From Saprospiraceae bacterium (GTDB lineage: Bacteria; Bacteroidota; Bacteroidia; Chitinophagales; Saprospiraceae): a DNA stretch of 64,000 nucleotides. Each line of letters starts with the position of its first letter. Within the stretch, counting starts at the first letter, position 1. A program made the position numbers and the translations under genes. Below the pieces are notes generated by a model. It was not told the origin of the DNA, searched no databases, and was given only the letters and a program-made list of their open reading frames with translations. Positions 47,911 to 56,842 of this stretch are shown piece by piece. The DNA lies in assembly GCA_016715105.1 (NCBI GenBank), contig JADKBO010000059.1, positions 326,332 through 390,331 on the forward strand, read 5' to 3'.

Positions 47911-48124
47911 TGCTACCCTTTTTACAAAATGTTTCAAATTTTCTTTTCAATAAAACAATTGTACCAAAATACATCATAACTCAGTCTATGCTTCCATGCC
48001 ACCCAAAAGTCCATCATTAATGATAACTTTCGATTAACATTGGAATTAATTAAAAATCACTACATTTATGAACGTATTCATGCATTTCAAACCGATATTT
48101 AGTAAAATCGACAAAATTCAGCAC

Positions 48125-48531
48125 ATGGAATTCAAAATCGGAACTAAAGAAAACCCTTGCTTCTAAAAAATCCTCCCATGTCAAGTGAATACACCATGCA
48201 TGTTGACCAAAAAGAGGGCAAAGACATTTTAGTTTGTACCGTAGGCAAAACGGTTCTACATTACAATATGGATTGTCTGATTGACCTGCATAAAATGTTA
48301 CTTGCTCACGGCGACTGGATGGAACTCGGAAGTGCTGACGAACAAAAACCAGCTAAAGAAGGAACTGTAGAGGCTTGGGGCAGATCTGAAAATAATCCTG
48401 TTGGGGGTTGGTATGGTTTGAAAAAAGGATTTCGTGGCAGATTTGGAATGTACATTCCGCCATTGATGGAGGCACTTGGACTTGCAGAGGTTACCCATGA
48501 TGCCAAAGGAAATAAGATGCGGGTAAAATAA
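48125..48531 (+). CDS. DUF6855-like conserved protein with one-base frame break near the start
   Basis: From ATG 48125 the frame reads MEFKIGTKENPC then stops after one more codon. The remaining 120 residues lie in another frame (SSEYTMHVDQKEGKDILVCTVGKTVLHYN ... GDWMELGSADEQKPAKEG ... NPVGGWYGLKKGFRGRFGMYIPPLMEALG). Adding one G at 48159 (TGC to TGGC) reads KENPWLLKNPPMSSEY and gives a 135-residue protein of normal family length. The family is conserved in several phyla but has no known function. As written, translation could start at the ATG at 48178 or an upstream TTG, losing the conserved N-terminus. Confidence 0.75.
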
Positions 48532-48554
48532 TGCTATTAATCTTTAAACAATTG

Positions 48555-48562
48555 TACTTTTG
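48555..48562 (+). promoter_or_regulatory. TAnnTTTG box touching the ATC-hydrolase-like gene
   Basis: TACTTTTG ends only 2 bp before ATG 48565. If used, the transcript would be leaderless or start just inside the gene. Confidence 0.35.
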
Positions 48563-48564
48563 AA

Positions 48565-49191
48565 ATGGACAATTACAGAAAGTATTTTGCTCACTTTGTT
48601 AAAGAAAACTATCCCAACATTCATGTAAAAATACTTCCTGAAATAGAAAAGCATTTTACCATAATTTCAAGAGATATTGCATTTGCCAAAACTTCAAAAA
48701 ATCCTGTAGATAAACGCTTGGATTTTTGTGCCTATTTCCTAGCTCTGATAAAAACTCTCGACGAAAGAGGCGAAACATTTGAAAACATTCGTAAAATCTG
48801 TCTCCAGATTACAACTGAATACGTCAAACCAAAAAACAGATTCCAATCCTATTTTAAACGTTTTATTCCCAAATTAATACCAACTTTGCTTGGCCAAATT
48901 TTAGTCAAATCATTTCACAAACGAGTAAGTGTTAATAAAAGCCCAGAAGGTTTTATTGCTAATATCATTACCAATAAACACCAAACCTTTGGCTTAGGAT
49001 ATGGGGTTGACATCATTGAATGTGGCATTTGTAAACTTTTCAACAAACACCATTATTCAAAATATGCTTCCATCCTTTGTGAAGTCGATGAAATTACCTC
49101 AGGACTAGCAGGTCTTCAACTTATTCGCTCAGGTACCATTGCCAATGGCGCAAAGAAATGCGACTTTAGATTTAAAATGGTGGAACAATAG
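48565..49191 (+). CDS. ATC hydrolase-family protein (L-2-amino-thiazoline-4-carboxylate hydrolase-like)
   Basis: 208 residues, no signal peptide. The C-terminal third matches the ATC hydrolase family: FGLGYGVDIIECGICKLF, YASILCEVDEITSGLAGLQLIRSGTIANGAKKCDFRF. The conserved Cys residues (ECGIC and KKCDFRF) and the Asp/Glu of CEVDE are present. In Pseudomonas the founding enzyme opens L-2-amino-thiazoline-4-carboxylate on the way to cysteine; relatives in other bacteria have unknown substrates. Intact, and it ends 118 bp before a truncated serine-hydrolase remnant. Confidence 0.82.
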   Translation: MDNYRKYFAHFVKENYPNIHVKILPEIEKHFTIISRDIAFAKTSKNPVDKRLDFCAYFLALIKTLDERGETFENIRKICLQITTEYVKPKNRFQSYFKRFIPKLIPTLLGQILVKSFHKRVSVNKSPEGFIANIITNKHQTFGLGYGVDIIECGICKLFNKHHYSKYASILCEVDEITSGLAGLQLIRSGTIANGAKKCDFRFKMVEQ

Positions 49192-49309
49192 TCTAGCTTG
49201 GTTTGGGCCAACAATAATTCCTGTCCCATATTCAAAAAAAAATGACATTTTTAGTTCAACTTTTTTCCAATTGAGTTGTCATAATTTGGCAATTGCCCAA
49301 TCCAAAATT

Positions 49310-49573
49310 ATGAAAGAAATTGTCTTTTTTTTAATGTTGTTTTCAGTTACTCCAGTTTTTAGTCAGAACCAATCTGATACAAGTAAAATTAAAGGGGTAG
49401 AAAATAATTTAATTCCGTTTGTACCAATTAAAGGTTTTAAAAGTTGGAATATTTTTAATAGAATGAAATATTATAATGTTCAAGGAGTAAGCATAGCAGG
49501 TATAAAAGATTATAAAGTAGATTGGGCAAAAGAAATTAGGCTGAGTGTGTGTTGTAAAGTAAGACTTATTTAA
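49310..49573 (+). pseudogene. Truncated N-terminus of a beta-lactamase-family serine hydrolase
   Basis: 87 codons: a signal peptide (FFLMLFSVTPVFSQ) and the N-terminal strand pair of class C-type serine hydrolases (NNLIPFVPIKGFKSWNIFNRMKYYNVQGVSIAGIKDYKVDWAKE). It then diverges into unrelated residues and stops before the SxxK nucleophile. It is too short to be an enzyme. The intact serine hydrolase 140 bp downstream is a different, full-length member, not its continuation. Confidence 0.65.
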
Positions 49574-49715
49574 AACCCAACTGATGTATTATTATTCAAA
49601 TGCCTTGAAATTGACCAGATTTAGAAATTAAATAAATTATGTATTACTTGTGAAATTGATTTTATCATTCTCTAATTGCATTTCCTCTTCCTGCATCAAT
49701 CAAATACGAAATATC

Positions 49716-51125
49716 ATGAACAAAATTATCTTTTTTACACTGCTACTAACGACTCAACTATTACATAGCCAAACAAATAAATACAAAGAAGTATTAACGT
49801 ATTACAATATTCACAAAAATTTTAACGGAGTAGTTTTAGCGGCAACTGATGGGCAAATCGATTATTTAGATGCCATAGGAGTATCAAATAGACAATCTGG
49901 CACCAACATTAATACTAAAACCAAATTTAAAATTGCTTCAATTACAAAAACATTTACTGCCGTTCTTATTCTCCAACTTTATGAACAAGGACTTGTAGAT
50001 TTAAATACACCTTTTGGGAAATATTTCCCAACATACAAAGGTGAAGCCAAAAATAAAGTGACGATAGAACAGTTACTGACGTATAGTTCAGGAATACCAA
50101 ATGAGGCAGAAAAACTTAAAATGAAATCGTACCAAATACCCGTTACTATTGATGAATACATTGATAAATACTGTAGCAGCAAATTGGAAGCAATACCTGG
50201 CACACAAAGCAATTACAGCAATACAGATTACATTATTTTGCATAAAATCATAGAACTTGTAACTGGTAAAACTTACAGCAGTGTACTTCAGGAAAAAATA
50301 TTAACTCCCTTACAAATGGAAAATACAAACCTTTTAAATTCAAAAGATATCATACAAGGTTTGACCAGTTCCTATACAATGATCGATAGTACTCAAGTCA
50401 TACAAAGTGATGAGCCATACTTTATTGAGAATTTTTTTGGTGCGGGAGCAATGTATTCAACGGTTGAAGATCTACTGAAATTCAACAATGGTATATTTAG
50501 CTACCGATTACTTAATAAGTCAAATACAGCACTGATGATACAACCAAATAAAAAACTAAATGATGTTGCTTTTGGGGTATGGTATGCTGGAGGGTATGGT
50601 ATATTTAGTAAACCATTCATATATCGCACAGGCGGAATTTTAGGATCAACTGGCAATTGGATACATTCTATTGAAGACAAAAAAACTTTCATAGTATTAA
50701 GCAATACCAATGCTACCAATCTTTATGAATTATCTGAACAATTATATTTAGTGAGTACAGACCAAAATTCCACAATACCAAAAGTGGACACTATTGCCAA
50801 AACAACTGATTTTGATCTTAATAAAATCAAAGGAACTTGGATAATTGATTTAAAACCAGATCCTACAAGCGAACCATACCTGAAAGACTTTATAATAAGT
50901 CCTATTAAAGATAATAGTTTTGGAGGTGAATTTTATGGTACTCTTTTTGACAATGGTGTATTTAATAAAGATTGGGAATATCTATATTTTGCTTTCAAAA
51001 CAGGTGATTTGGATAATGAATATTATCATGCGGGATTTATAGATGGTGAAAAAATAACTGGAATATCTTATTCTTCCCAAAGGAAATTTACTTCATATTG
51101 GACAGGGACCAAAAAGACAAATTGA
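49716..51125 (+). CDS. Serine hydrolase, beta-lactamase/penicillin-binding-like
   Basis: 469 residues from ATG 49716, which starts a signal peptide (IIFFTLLLTTQLLHSQ). The S12-type catalytic motifs are S-I-T-K (SxxK, ~70), Y-S-N-T (YxN, ~160) and YRTGG in the place of the usual HxG/KTG. A C-terminal ~110-residue beta domain (FDLNKIKGTWIIDLKPD ...) follows, as in many exported family members. Likely a D-Ala-D-Ala peptidase or esterase in the periplasm; it should not be called a resistance beta-lactamase. The frame extends up to 49650 without conservation. Confidence 0.9.
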   Translation: MNKIIFFTLLLTTQLLHSQTNKYKEVLTYYNIHKNFNGVVLAATDGQIDYLDAIGVSNRQSGTNINTKTKFKIASITKTFTAVLILQLYEQGLVDLNTPFGKYFPTYKGEAKNKVTIEQLLTYSSGIPNEAEKLKMKSYQIPVTIDEYIDKYCSSKLEAIPGTQSNYSNTDYIILHKIIELVTGKTYSSVLQEKILTPLQMENTNLLNSKDIIQGLTSSYTMIDSTQVIQSDEPYFIENFFGAGAMYSTVEDLLKFNNGIFSYRLLNKSNTALMIQPNKKLNDVAFGVWYAGGYGIFSKPFIYRTGGILGSTGNWIHSIEDKKTFIVLSNTNATNLYELSEQLYLVSTDQNSTIPKVDTIAKTTDFDLNKIKGTWIIDLKPDPTSEPYLKDFIISPIKDNSFGGEFYGTLFDNGVFNKDWEYLYFAFKTGDLDNEYYHAGFIDGEKITGISYSSQRKFTSYWTGTKKTN

Positions 51126-51322
51126 AACCATATTTAATGCAATATAACCGGCTATTATGGAGAATTACTACATATATGAAATTATTAAAAAAGATAAGCA
51201 CTCTATGAAGCTTTTGCTGGCATTCTTTTTATGAAATCACTGCTTCAAAACCAAAATTCCAAATGATTTATTTAGTTTTGATGCGCAAATAGTTAACATA
51301 AATAAACACCTAGATCTACTGC

Positions 51323-51907
51323 ATGCCAAGTAAAATATTGGAGTATATAGCAAAATTTGTAAAATTAGATGAAGAAGAGGCTTTGCTATTTTGCAATAGT
51401 TTTAAAGAAGTAAAAGTTAAAAAACGACAATTTATTGTTCAACCCAATTTTACAGCAAAACACCGAAATTATGTTTTAAAAGGTGCATTTAGGGCCTATG
51501 TCATTGGGGACGAAGGTCAAGATCATACCATCAATATTGCAATCGATGATTGGTGGATAACTGACTATAATAGTTACATTTACCAACAACCAGCTACCTT
51601 ATTTGTGGTTGCGCTCGAAGACAGTACCGTTCTGCAAATTGATTATGATAAAGAACAATCACTCAAAAAGCAAAATCACAAATTTGAAACCTTCTTCAGA
51701 ATCATTGCAGAACGTGGATTGGCATTCCAACAAAGAAGATTATTATCAAACTTGACACAATCTGCAGAAGAACGATATGAACATTTTGTTTCAAACTATC
51801 CTCAAATAGTGCAACGAGTACCTCAATATGCTCTGGCTTCCTACCTTGGAATGACCACAGAGTTTTTATCTAGAATTAGGAATAAAAGGATATCAAAGAA
51901 AAGTTGA
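51323..51907 (+). CDS. Crp/Fnr-family transcriptional regulator
   Basis: 194 residues. An N-terminal cyclic-nucleotide-binding-like barrel (QFIVQPNFTAKHRNYVLKGAFRAYVI ... TINIAIDDWWITDYNSYIYQQPATLFVVALEDS) and long dimer helix precede a C-terminal helix-turn-helix (QYALASYLGMTTEFLSRIRNKR). This is the Bacteroidota form that often lacks cAMP-binding residues. It is followed after ~100 bp by an AhpD-like gene on the same strand, a common pairing, and is likely to activate it in response to redox or chemical stress. Confidence 0.9.
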   Translation: MPSKILEYIAKFVKLDEEEALLFCNSFKEVKVKKRQFIVQPNFTAKHRNYVLKGAFRAYVIGDEGQDHTINIAIDDWWITDYNSYIYQQPATLFVVALEDSTVLQIDYDKEQSLKKQNHKFETFFRIIAERGLAFQQRRLLSNLTQSAEERYEHFVSNYPQIVQRVPQYALASYLGMTTEFLSRIRNKRISKKS

Positions 51908-52009
51908 ACTAGATCAACCAAATTTCTTAAACTACTTCATTTTTAAACTTTGCACTTCACTGCAACTTTGCCACGTCAATCATGACAAACAAATTTAAAA
52001 GTGAAGAAA

Positions 52010-52558
52010 ATGACACAAATGCAAAAAAGAACTTTCACAGTTCCAACCAGAGCAGAAGTTTCTGCCAACAATCAAACATTATTTAACCATCTCAAAAAAG
52101 GATTGGGTTTTGTCCCTAACTTGTATGCTTATTATGCAAAAAATGAAACAGCATTGGGGGATTACCTCACCTTTCAAAATCGAAAAAGTACTCTCAAAGC
52201 AAAAGAAAGAGAAGTAATTAATTTGGTAACGAGCCAAATCAATGGCTGTCGCTATTGCCAATCCGCACACACCGCTATAGGTAAGATGAACGGATTTACC
52301 GATGAACAAATATTGGAAATACGAGAAGGTTTGGCTTCATTCGACACTAAATTAGACGCATTGGCAAAATTTACAGCCTCAGTAGTAGAAAATAGAGGTC
52401 GAGCAACGGAGGAAAGCAAAGAAGGATTTTTTGCAGCAGGCTACAATGAAGCAAATATGATCGATGTTATCATTGTTGTGGGCGATAAAATCATAAGCAA
52501 TTATATTCACAATTTGACAGGATTTGAAATTGATTTCCCGCTTGCAGAAAATATCTGA
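52010..52558 (+). CDS. Carboxymuconolactone decarboxylase/AhpD-family protein
   Basis: 182 residues. AhpD-like fold with the redox motif CRYCQSAH (CxxC ... H) at about 79-86, in the context VTSQINGCRYCQSAHTAIGKMNG. The N-terminal half (TLFNHLKKGLGFVPNLYAYYAKN) is typical of the peroxidase-related branch. Such proteins reduce organic peroxides or nitrogen oxides through the two Cys. I use ATG 52010; the GTG three codons earlier is also possible. It pairs with the Crp-type regulator upstream. Confidence 0.9.
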   Translation: MTQMQKRTFTVPTRAEVSANNQTLFNHLKKGLGFVPNLYAYYAKNETALGDYLTFQNRKSTLKAKEREVINLVTSQINGCRYCQSAHTAIGKMNGFTDEQILEIREGLASFDTKLDALAKFTASVVENRGRATEESKEGFFAAGYNEANMIDVIIVVGDKIISNYIHNLTGFEIDFPLAENI

Positions 52559-52682
52559 TTCCAAATACTTTTCCAACTAGTTCAAAGATATATTGCCCAA
52601 CCAATAGCAAAGTAATATTATGCTATATTCTAGGTTTAAAAATCTAAGTGGAAACTAATTTTCATTTTCTAAATTTTCATTT

Positions 52683-52716
52683 CCGTTTATAAACGTTTAT
52701 AAACGTTTATAAACGG
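52683..52716. repeat. Perfect 34-bp palindrome of CGTTTATAAA units
   Basis: Three and a half tandem copies of the 10-bp CGTTTATAAA, bounded CC...GG so the whole reads identically on both strands. It lies 93 bp upstream of the Rpn-like gene and its TATATTTG box, and could be an operator or cruciform site. Confidence 0.9.
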
Positions 52717-52747
52717 ATAATTTTATAAACACTTTAATTTTCCAATT

Positions 52748-52755
52748 TATATTTG
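52748..52755 (+). promoter_or_regulatory. TAnnTTTG -7 box of the Rpn-like gene
   Basis: TATATTTG lies 20 bp upstream of ATG 52776. No clear -33 TTTG is present. Confidence 0.5.
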
Positions 52756-52775
52756 CATTAGTAAAACTATGAAAA

Positions 52776-53651
52776 ATGAGATATTTAGATCCAAAAAATG
52801 ACCTGATCTTCAAACGCGTTTTTGGAGAGCACCCAAACATTACCATTTCTTTCCTTAATGCCTTGCTGCCACTCGGAGATGGCAATGAAATTATTTCTAT
52901 TGAATACATGCAAACTGAATTGGTGCCTGAAAAACCGCATCTCATCAAAAATTCAATTGTAGATGTCCGATGTAAAGATTCATTTGAGCGACAATTTATT
53001 GTAGAAATGCAGATGATATGGGCGGAAACTTTTAAATATCGTGTTTTATTCAATGCATCTAAAACATTTGTACGACAACTACAAAAGACAGAAGATTACA
53101 TAAAACTTAAAACTGTTTATGCCCTGTCCTTAATTGATGATACCTTCGATAAAGAAAGCGAGGAGTCCTACCATCATTATAAATTGACCAATCAAAATGA
53201 TTTAACCAAAACCATTGATGGCATGGAACTGATCTTTGTAGAATTGCCAAAATACAAATTGAAAAACCTAAATGACAAGAAACTTAATATCTTGTGGCTA
53301 CGTTACTTAACTGAAATGGAAAAATTGATGGACATGCAAAAAGCAAATATTTCACTTCCTGAAGAAATACTCCAAGCAATAGAGTTAACTCACGAAAGCA
53401 ACTATACTCCTGAGCAATTGGCTGCCTATGACAAATACATTGATGCCATTCGCACTGAGAAAACTTTGATTGCTGATGCTGAAGCTAGGGGCGAAGCAAA
53501 AGGTGAAGCAAGAGGTCAGGCGAAAGGAGAGGCAAAGGGCGAGGCTAGATTAAGACTAACCGCTAAGAATTTTAAAACTTTGGGGTTGCTTACAAACCAG
53601 CAAATTGCAGATGCGACTGGTCTTTCTATTTCTGAAATTAATAGCCTTTAA
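52776..53651 (+). CDS. Rpn-family PD-(D/E)XK nuclease/putative transposase
   Basis: 291 residues. It matches the recombination-promoting nuclease/PDDEXK_2 family: start MRYLDPKNDLIFKRVFGEHPN, then the nuclease core with SIVDVRCKD and FIVEMQ (D...ExQ). Later come FVELPKYKL and LWLRYLTEM. After it, a Gly/Glu/Ala/Lys repeat (EARGEAKGEARGQAKGEAKGEA, ~240-261) precedes a short C-terminal helix pair (LGLLTNQQIADATGLSISEI). In E. coli, RpnA is a DNA endonuclease that promotes RecA-independent recombination. The 3' ~310 bp are duplicated just downstream. No transposase partner or inverted ends are seen. Confidence 0.88.
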   Translation: MRYLDPKNDLIFKRVFGEHPNITISFLNALLPLGDGNEIISIEYMQTELVPEKPHLIKNSIVDVRCKDSFERQFIVEMQMIWAETFKYRVLFNASKTFVRQLQKTEDYIKLKTVYALSLIDDTFDKESEESYHHYKLTNQNDLTKTIDGMELIFVELPKYKLKNLNDKKLNILWLRYLTEMEKLMDMQKANISLPEEILQAIELTHESNYTPEQLAAYDKYIDAIRTEKTLIADAEARGEAKGEARGQAKGEAKGEARLRLTAKNFKTLGLLTNQQIADATGLSISEINSL

Positions 53652-53686
53652 TTCTCAAGCTGCATGACTTAGCTGAAAAATATAAA

Positions 53687-54001
53687 TTGATGGACATGCA
53701 AAAAGCAAATATTTCACTTCCTGAAGAAATACTCCAAGCAATAGAGTTAACTCACGAAAGCAACTATACTCCTGAGCAATTGGCTGCCTATGACAAATAC
53801 ATTGATGCCATTCGCACTGAGAAAACTTTGATAGCTGATGCTGAAGCAAGAGGTGAGGCAAAAGGTAAGGCGAAAGGAGAGACAAAGGGCGAGGCTAGAT
53901 TAAGACAAACCGCTAAGAATTTTAAAACTTTGGGTTTGCTTACAAACCAGCAAATTGCAGATGCGACTGGGCTTACTCTTGCAGAGGTTGAAGCAATCTA
54001 G
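53687..54001 (+). pseudogene. Partial tandem copy of the Rpn gene 3' end
   Basis: 105 codons almost identical to the last third of the preceding gene, from LMDMQKANISLPEEILQAIE onward, but without the nuclease core. The GEAK repeat is one unit shorter and the end reads GLTLAEVEAI instead of GLSISEINSL. Upstream of the TTG, the frame also reads LHDLAEKYK, unlike the first copy at that point, so the fragment may descend from a different Rpn paralogue rather than a simple duplication. It is probably not functional alone; a short C-terminal regulator remains possible. Confidence 0.7.
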
Positions 54002-54424
54002 ATTCTGGCAAACATAAACCGTTAAACGATTAAACAAATAAACATTTCCATTGCAGATGAGATTTGTATTTCCGACTCTGAAGTTGAGATATTGAAATCA
54101 GGTTGCGTTAATTATTCAGTTAATATTAGAAATTTTGGTAAATAACACATAATCACAAAGTTGACTGATGCAGTAATTTTGACAGCGCTATCATTATTTA
54201 CTATTTGCCATAATTCATAAAAACACAAAGCTCTGATTGAACAAAATCCATGTCGAGAATGATAAGTATGCATCTTCTCAAAAATCCATTCTTGATAAAA
54301 GATTTTGAATTATTATTTTTGACATGGCAAGCCATAGCTGCATTTATTATCTTAAAGGCTTGAATATCAAGTAATAATATACTTATAGCTATTGACAAAC
54401 TGGATTACCCGTAAAAATTAAGAG
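54002..54424. other. Intergenic region after the Rpn duplicate
   Basis: About 420 bp, AT-rich. I see no gene I can support. A short frame (ISIADEICISDSEVEILK, near 54048-54101) faintly recalls the C-terminal helix pair of Rpn proteins and might be an older remnant. The reverse-strand frame at 54201-54398 has no family resemblance. Confidence 0.35.
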
Positions 54425-55486
54425 ATGCCAACGAAAAAAAATACTACACCAAATGCAACAGAAGATCTTGCTTTTCAAAAAAAAGTTTGGATTACAGTGG
54501 CAATTTTTTCATTCATTGTCATTTTGTTTCTACTCATACATTCCACTTTTAATGTATTTTTATTAATCCTAGCTGGCAGCCTCATTGCTATATTTTTCAG
54601 AGCACTGAGTTCTAAAATTCAAAGAAAAACTGGCTGGAAAGAAGGTATTTGCGTGTCCATTTCTGTTAGCAGTACATTGCTGATTCTGGTAGCTTTATTT
54701 TGGCTCATAGGCGCAAAAGTACAATCTCAGTTTGTTCAATTAATTGAAATACTCCCTGAAACCGTAGATAAAGCAAAAGCTTGGCTAAATGAAACCACGA
54801 CCGGTGCAAAACTTTTAGAAGATGCCTTGTCGAGTCAATCTCTTGGCAAAGCTCAAGGTTTTTTGCAACAATTTTTTCAGTCAACTTTTGGTGTTTTGGG
54901 TGATTTATATGTTGTCTTATTTATGGGCATTTTCTTTACCATCTCCCCTGAAATTTACATCAAAGGCATCGTAAACATCATTCCGCAAAAAGGGCAAGAA
55001 AAAGGCCAAGAGGTTTTAGATACACTTGGTGCGGAACTTAGAAAGTGGTTGAAAGGAACATTATTGTCGATGTTTGTAGTATTTGCATTTACAGCAATTG
55101 GATTGGCCATCATTGGTATGCCTTTGTGGTTGGTCCTGGCCCTATTGGCTGGACTCATCAGCTTTATTCCAAATTTTGGACCATTACTTGCTTTAATTCC
55201 TGCCGTTTTATTGGCACTGGCCCAAAGCCCTCAAACTGCGCTTTTAGTACTTGGCCTTTATATCCTCATTCAATTTATTGAAAGCAATTTCATTACAACC
55301 ACAATTCAGAAAAAACTCATCAATATGCCTCCAGCACTCATCATGATTGGACAATTATTTATGGGTACTTTGACGGGAGCTTGGGGACTGGTGTTAGCCA
55401 CCCCAATTGTATTGATCATTATGGTTTTAGTGCAAGAATTATATATAAAAAGTAGAGATACCAATTCAAACCAAGCTGACAAATAA
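54425..55486 (+). CDS. AI-2E family (UPF0118) membrane transporter
   Basis: 353 residues with about 7-8 membrane helices in the usual order: two at the N-terminus (~22-60), one near 80-97, then a large soluble helical loop (VQSQFVQLIEILPETVDKAKAWLNE) and four to five C-terminal helices. The conserved block LLAGLISFIPNFGPLLALIPAVLLAL and IQFIESNFITTTIQKKLINMPPALIM are present. Family members move diverse substrates (AI-2, Na+/H+ antiport) and the substrate here is unknown. Monocistronic. Confidence 0.9.
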   Translation: MPTKKNTTPNATEDLAFQKKVWITVAIFSFIVILFLLIHSTFNVFLLILAGSLIAIFFRALSSKIQRKTGWKEGICVSISVSSTLLILVALFWLIGAKVQSQFVQLIEILPETVDKAKAWLNETTTGAKLLEDALSSQSLGKAQGFLQQFFQSTFGVLGDLYVVLFMGIFFTISPEIYIKGIVNIIPQKGQEKGQEVLDTLGAELRKWLKGTLLSMFVVFAFTAIGLAIIGMPLWLVLALLAGLISFIPNFGPLLALIPAVLLALAQSPQTALLVLGLYILIQFIESNFITTTIQKKLINMPPALIMIGQLFMGTLTGAWGLVLATPIVLIIMVLVQELYIKSRDTNSNQADK

Positions 55487-55556
55487 TTTCCAAAAAAAAG
55501 CGCATTTACACTTTAAATATCTTAACAGACGTTTGACTAAAAAACGGCTATAAACA

Positions 55557-56081
55557 ATGTCCCCTCACCTTTGGGAATTATTTAAAACAATTGTGAAAAA
55601 AACCTCACTGGTCTTTCTTTTGGTCTTTGTTTCCAATTCTAATTATGGTCAGATCCCAACAAACTTTAGAAAGTCAATTTTTGTTGAAATTGCTGGCAGT
55701 GGAGGACTGGGATCTATAAATTATGAAAAACACTTTTTCAATCAAAATAGGTTGACACTGACATGGCGGGCTGGTCTTAGCTGCGCTCCCATTGATAAAA
55801 ATAATGGCACAGGAATTGTTTTTCCGTTGATGGTCAATGCACTTTTGGGTAAAAACGCGCATCAATTAGAATTGGGTTTGGGACAAGGTTTTACTGTCAC
55901 CACAAAAGGGTCGTTTTTTGCATTGACCACGGCGGCTATTGGTTATCGCTTTCAACCAAAATCCAAAAATTGGTTTTACCGCATTACTTATACACCCCTT
56001 ATTTCCTATCTTATTGATTTTCAAATACAACAATGGGCTGGCCTGAGTATTGGTTATACTTTAAACAAGAAAGGTAAATGA
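55557..56081 (+). CDS. Predicted outer-membrane beta-barrel protein
   Basis: 174 residues with a signal peptide (SLVFLLVFVSNSNYGQ) and alternating amphipathic strands ending in an aromatic-rich strand (WAGLSIGYTL), as in small outer-membrane barrels (IFVEIAGSGGLGSINYEKHFF ... LELGLGQGFTV). I do not recognise a specific family. Its stop overlaps the start of the next gene by 4 bp (ATGA), so the two are very likely translated together. Confidence 0.7.
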   Translation: MSPHLWELFKTIVKKTSLVFLLVFVSNSNYGQIPTNFRKSIFVEIAGSGGLGSINYEKHFFNQNRLTLTWRAGLSCAPIDKNNGTGIVFPLMVNALLGKNAHQLELGLGQGFTVTTKGSFFALTTAAIGYRFQPKSKNWFYRITYTPLISYLIDFQIQQWAGLSIGYTLNKKGK

Positions 56082-56842
56082 AAAAATACGTTTATTTTCT
56101 TTTTTGTATGTTCATTTTCCACAGTTGTGATAAAGAAAAATTATTTGATGGGCCAAACTATTTCGAAGATAATTTTGAATCTTATGCTTCATTGAATGAT
56201 GCCTTATTACCAGATGAAACATTCTGGTCATTCACGCAACTGACAAATGAATTTAATCGTATTTCTGTAGACACAACCCATGCCCTCTCTGGAAAAAAGT
56301 CATTAAAATTTGATGCTAAACAATCGAATAATGAATTACTTTCCAAATGCAGTATCGCCAAACAGAACATGGCTTTTTGGGAGGGTGAAACCATCAGAAT
56401 CAGCGCTTGGTATTTTATCCAAGGAAATCATTCTCTCAATTGGCTTTTTTTGATGGATATTGAAGAGCGTACACCCATTGGAGCTGGCCCTGGAATGAGA
56501 TTGGCCCTAGTAGATAATAAACTGAGAATTGAATATAAATTTAATGAAAAAGATGTTACACAAGCACTTGGACAGGAAGTTGATTTCCCAAGAGATCAAT
56601 GGGTAGAATTGATTTTGGAAATAAAACTTTCGCAACAAAACAAAGGATCCGTGATGCTTTGGCAAAATGGACAACGCATCATCGAAAGTCAAAACAACCG
56701 CACATTACCCAAAGATTTGCTTTATTTCCAACAAGGTACAAAAGGCATGTACAGCAGTTGCGAAATCGGAATTACCGCAAACTCCAAAGACACTGATTTG
56801 ATCCTTTGGGTTGATGACATAAAGTTTGAAAAAGTACACTAG
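56078..56842 (+). CDS. Lipoprotein with concanavalin/heparin-lyase-like jelly roll
   Basis: 254 residues. Lipobox FHSC at residue ~17. The rest reads as a single jelly-roll: YFEDNFESYASLNDALLPDETFW, ALSGKKSLKFDAKQSNNELLSK, ETIRISAWYFIQGN, QWVELILEIKLSQQNKGSVMLWQNGQRI, LILWVDDIKFEKV. This resembles carbohydrate-binding or polysaccharide-lyase (PL20/heparin-lyase-like) folds; catalytic residues cannot be confirmed. It is translationally coupled to the barrel protein upstream, perhaps a surface pair. Confidence 0.7.
   Translation: MKKYVYFLFCMFIFHSCDKEKLFDGPNYFEDNFESYASLNDALLPDETFWSFTQLTNEFNRISVDTTHALSGKKSLKFDAKQSNNELLSKCSIAKQNMAFWEGETIRISAWYFIQGNHSLNWLFLMDIEERTPIGAGPGMRLALVDNKLRIEYKFNEKDVTQALGQEVDFPRDQWVELILEIKLSQQNKGSVMLWQNGQRIIESQNNRTLPKDLLYFQQGTKGMYSSCEIGITANSKDTDLILWVDDIKFEKVH

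Noticed and set aside
49310..51125. Treating the truncated fragment and the serine hydrolase as one frame-broken gene
   Set aside because: The downstream gene has its own signal peptide and complete N-terminal domain, so it is not the continuation.
52776..54001. The Rpn region as a complete transposon
   Set aside because: No terminal inverted repeats, target duplication or transposition partner could be found; only the partial tandem copy is supported.
54201..54398. 65-codon reverse-strand frame
   Set aside because: No signal, domain or ribosome-binding context, and AT-rich composition.
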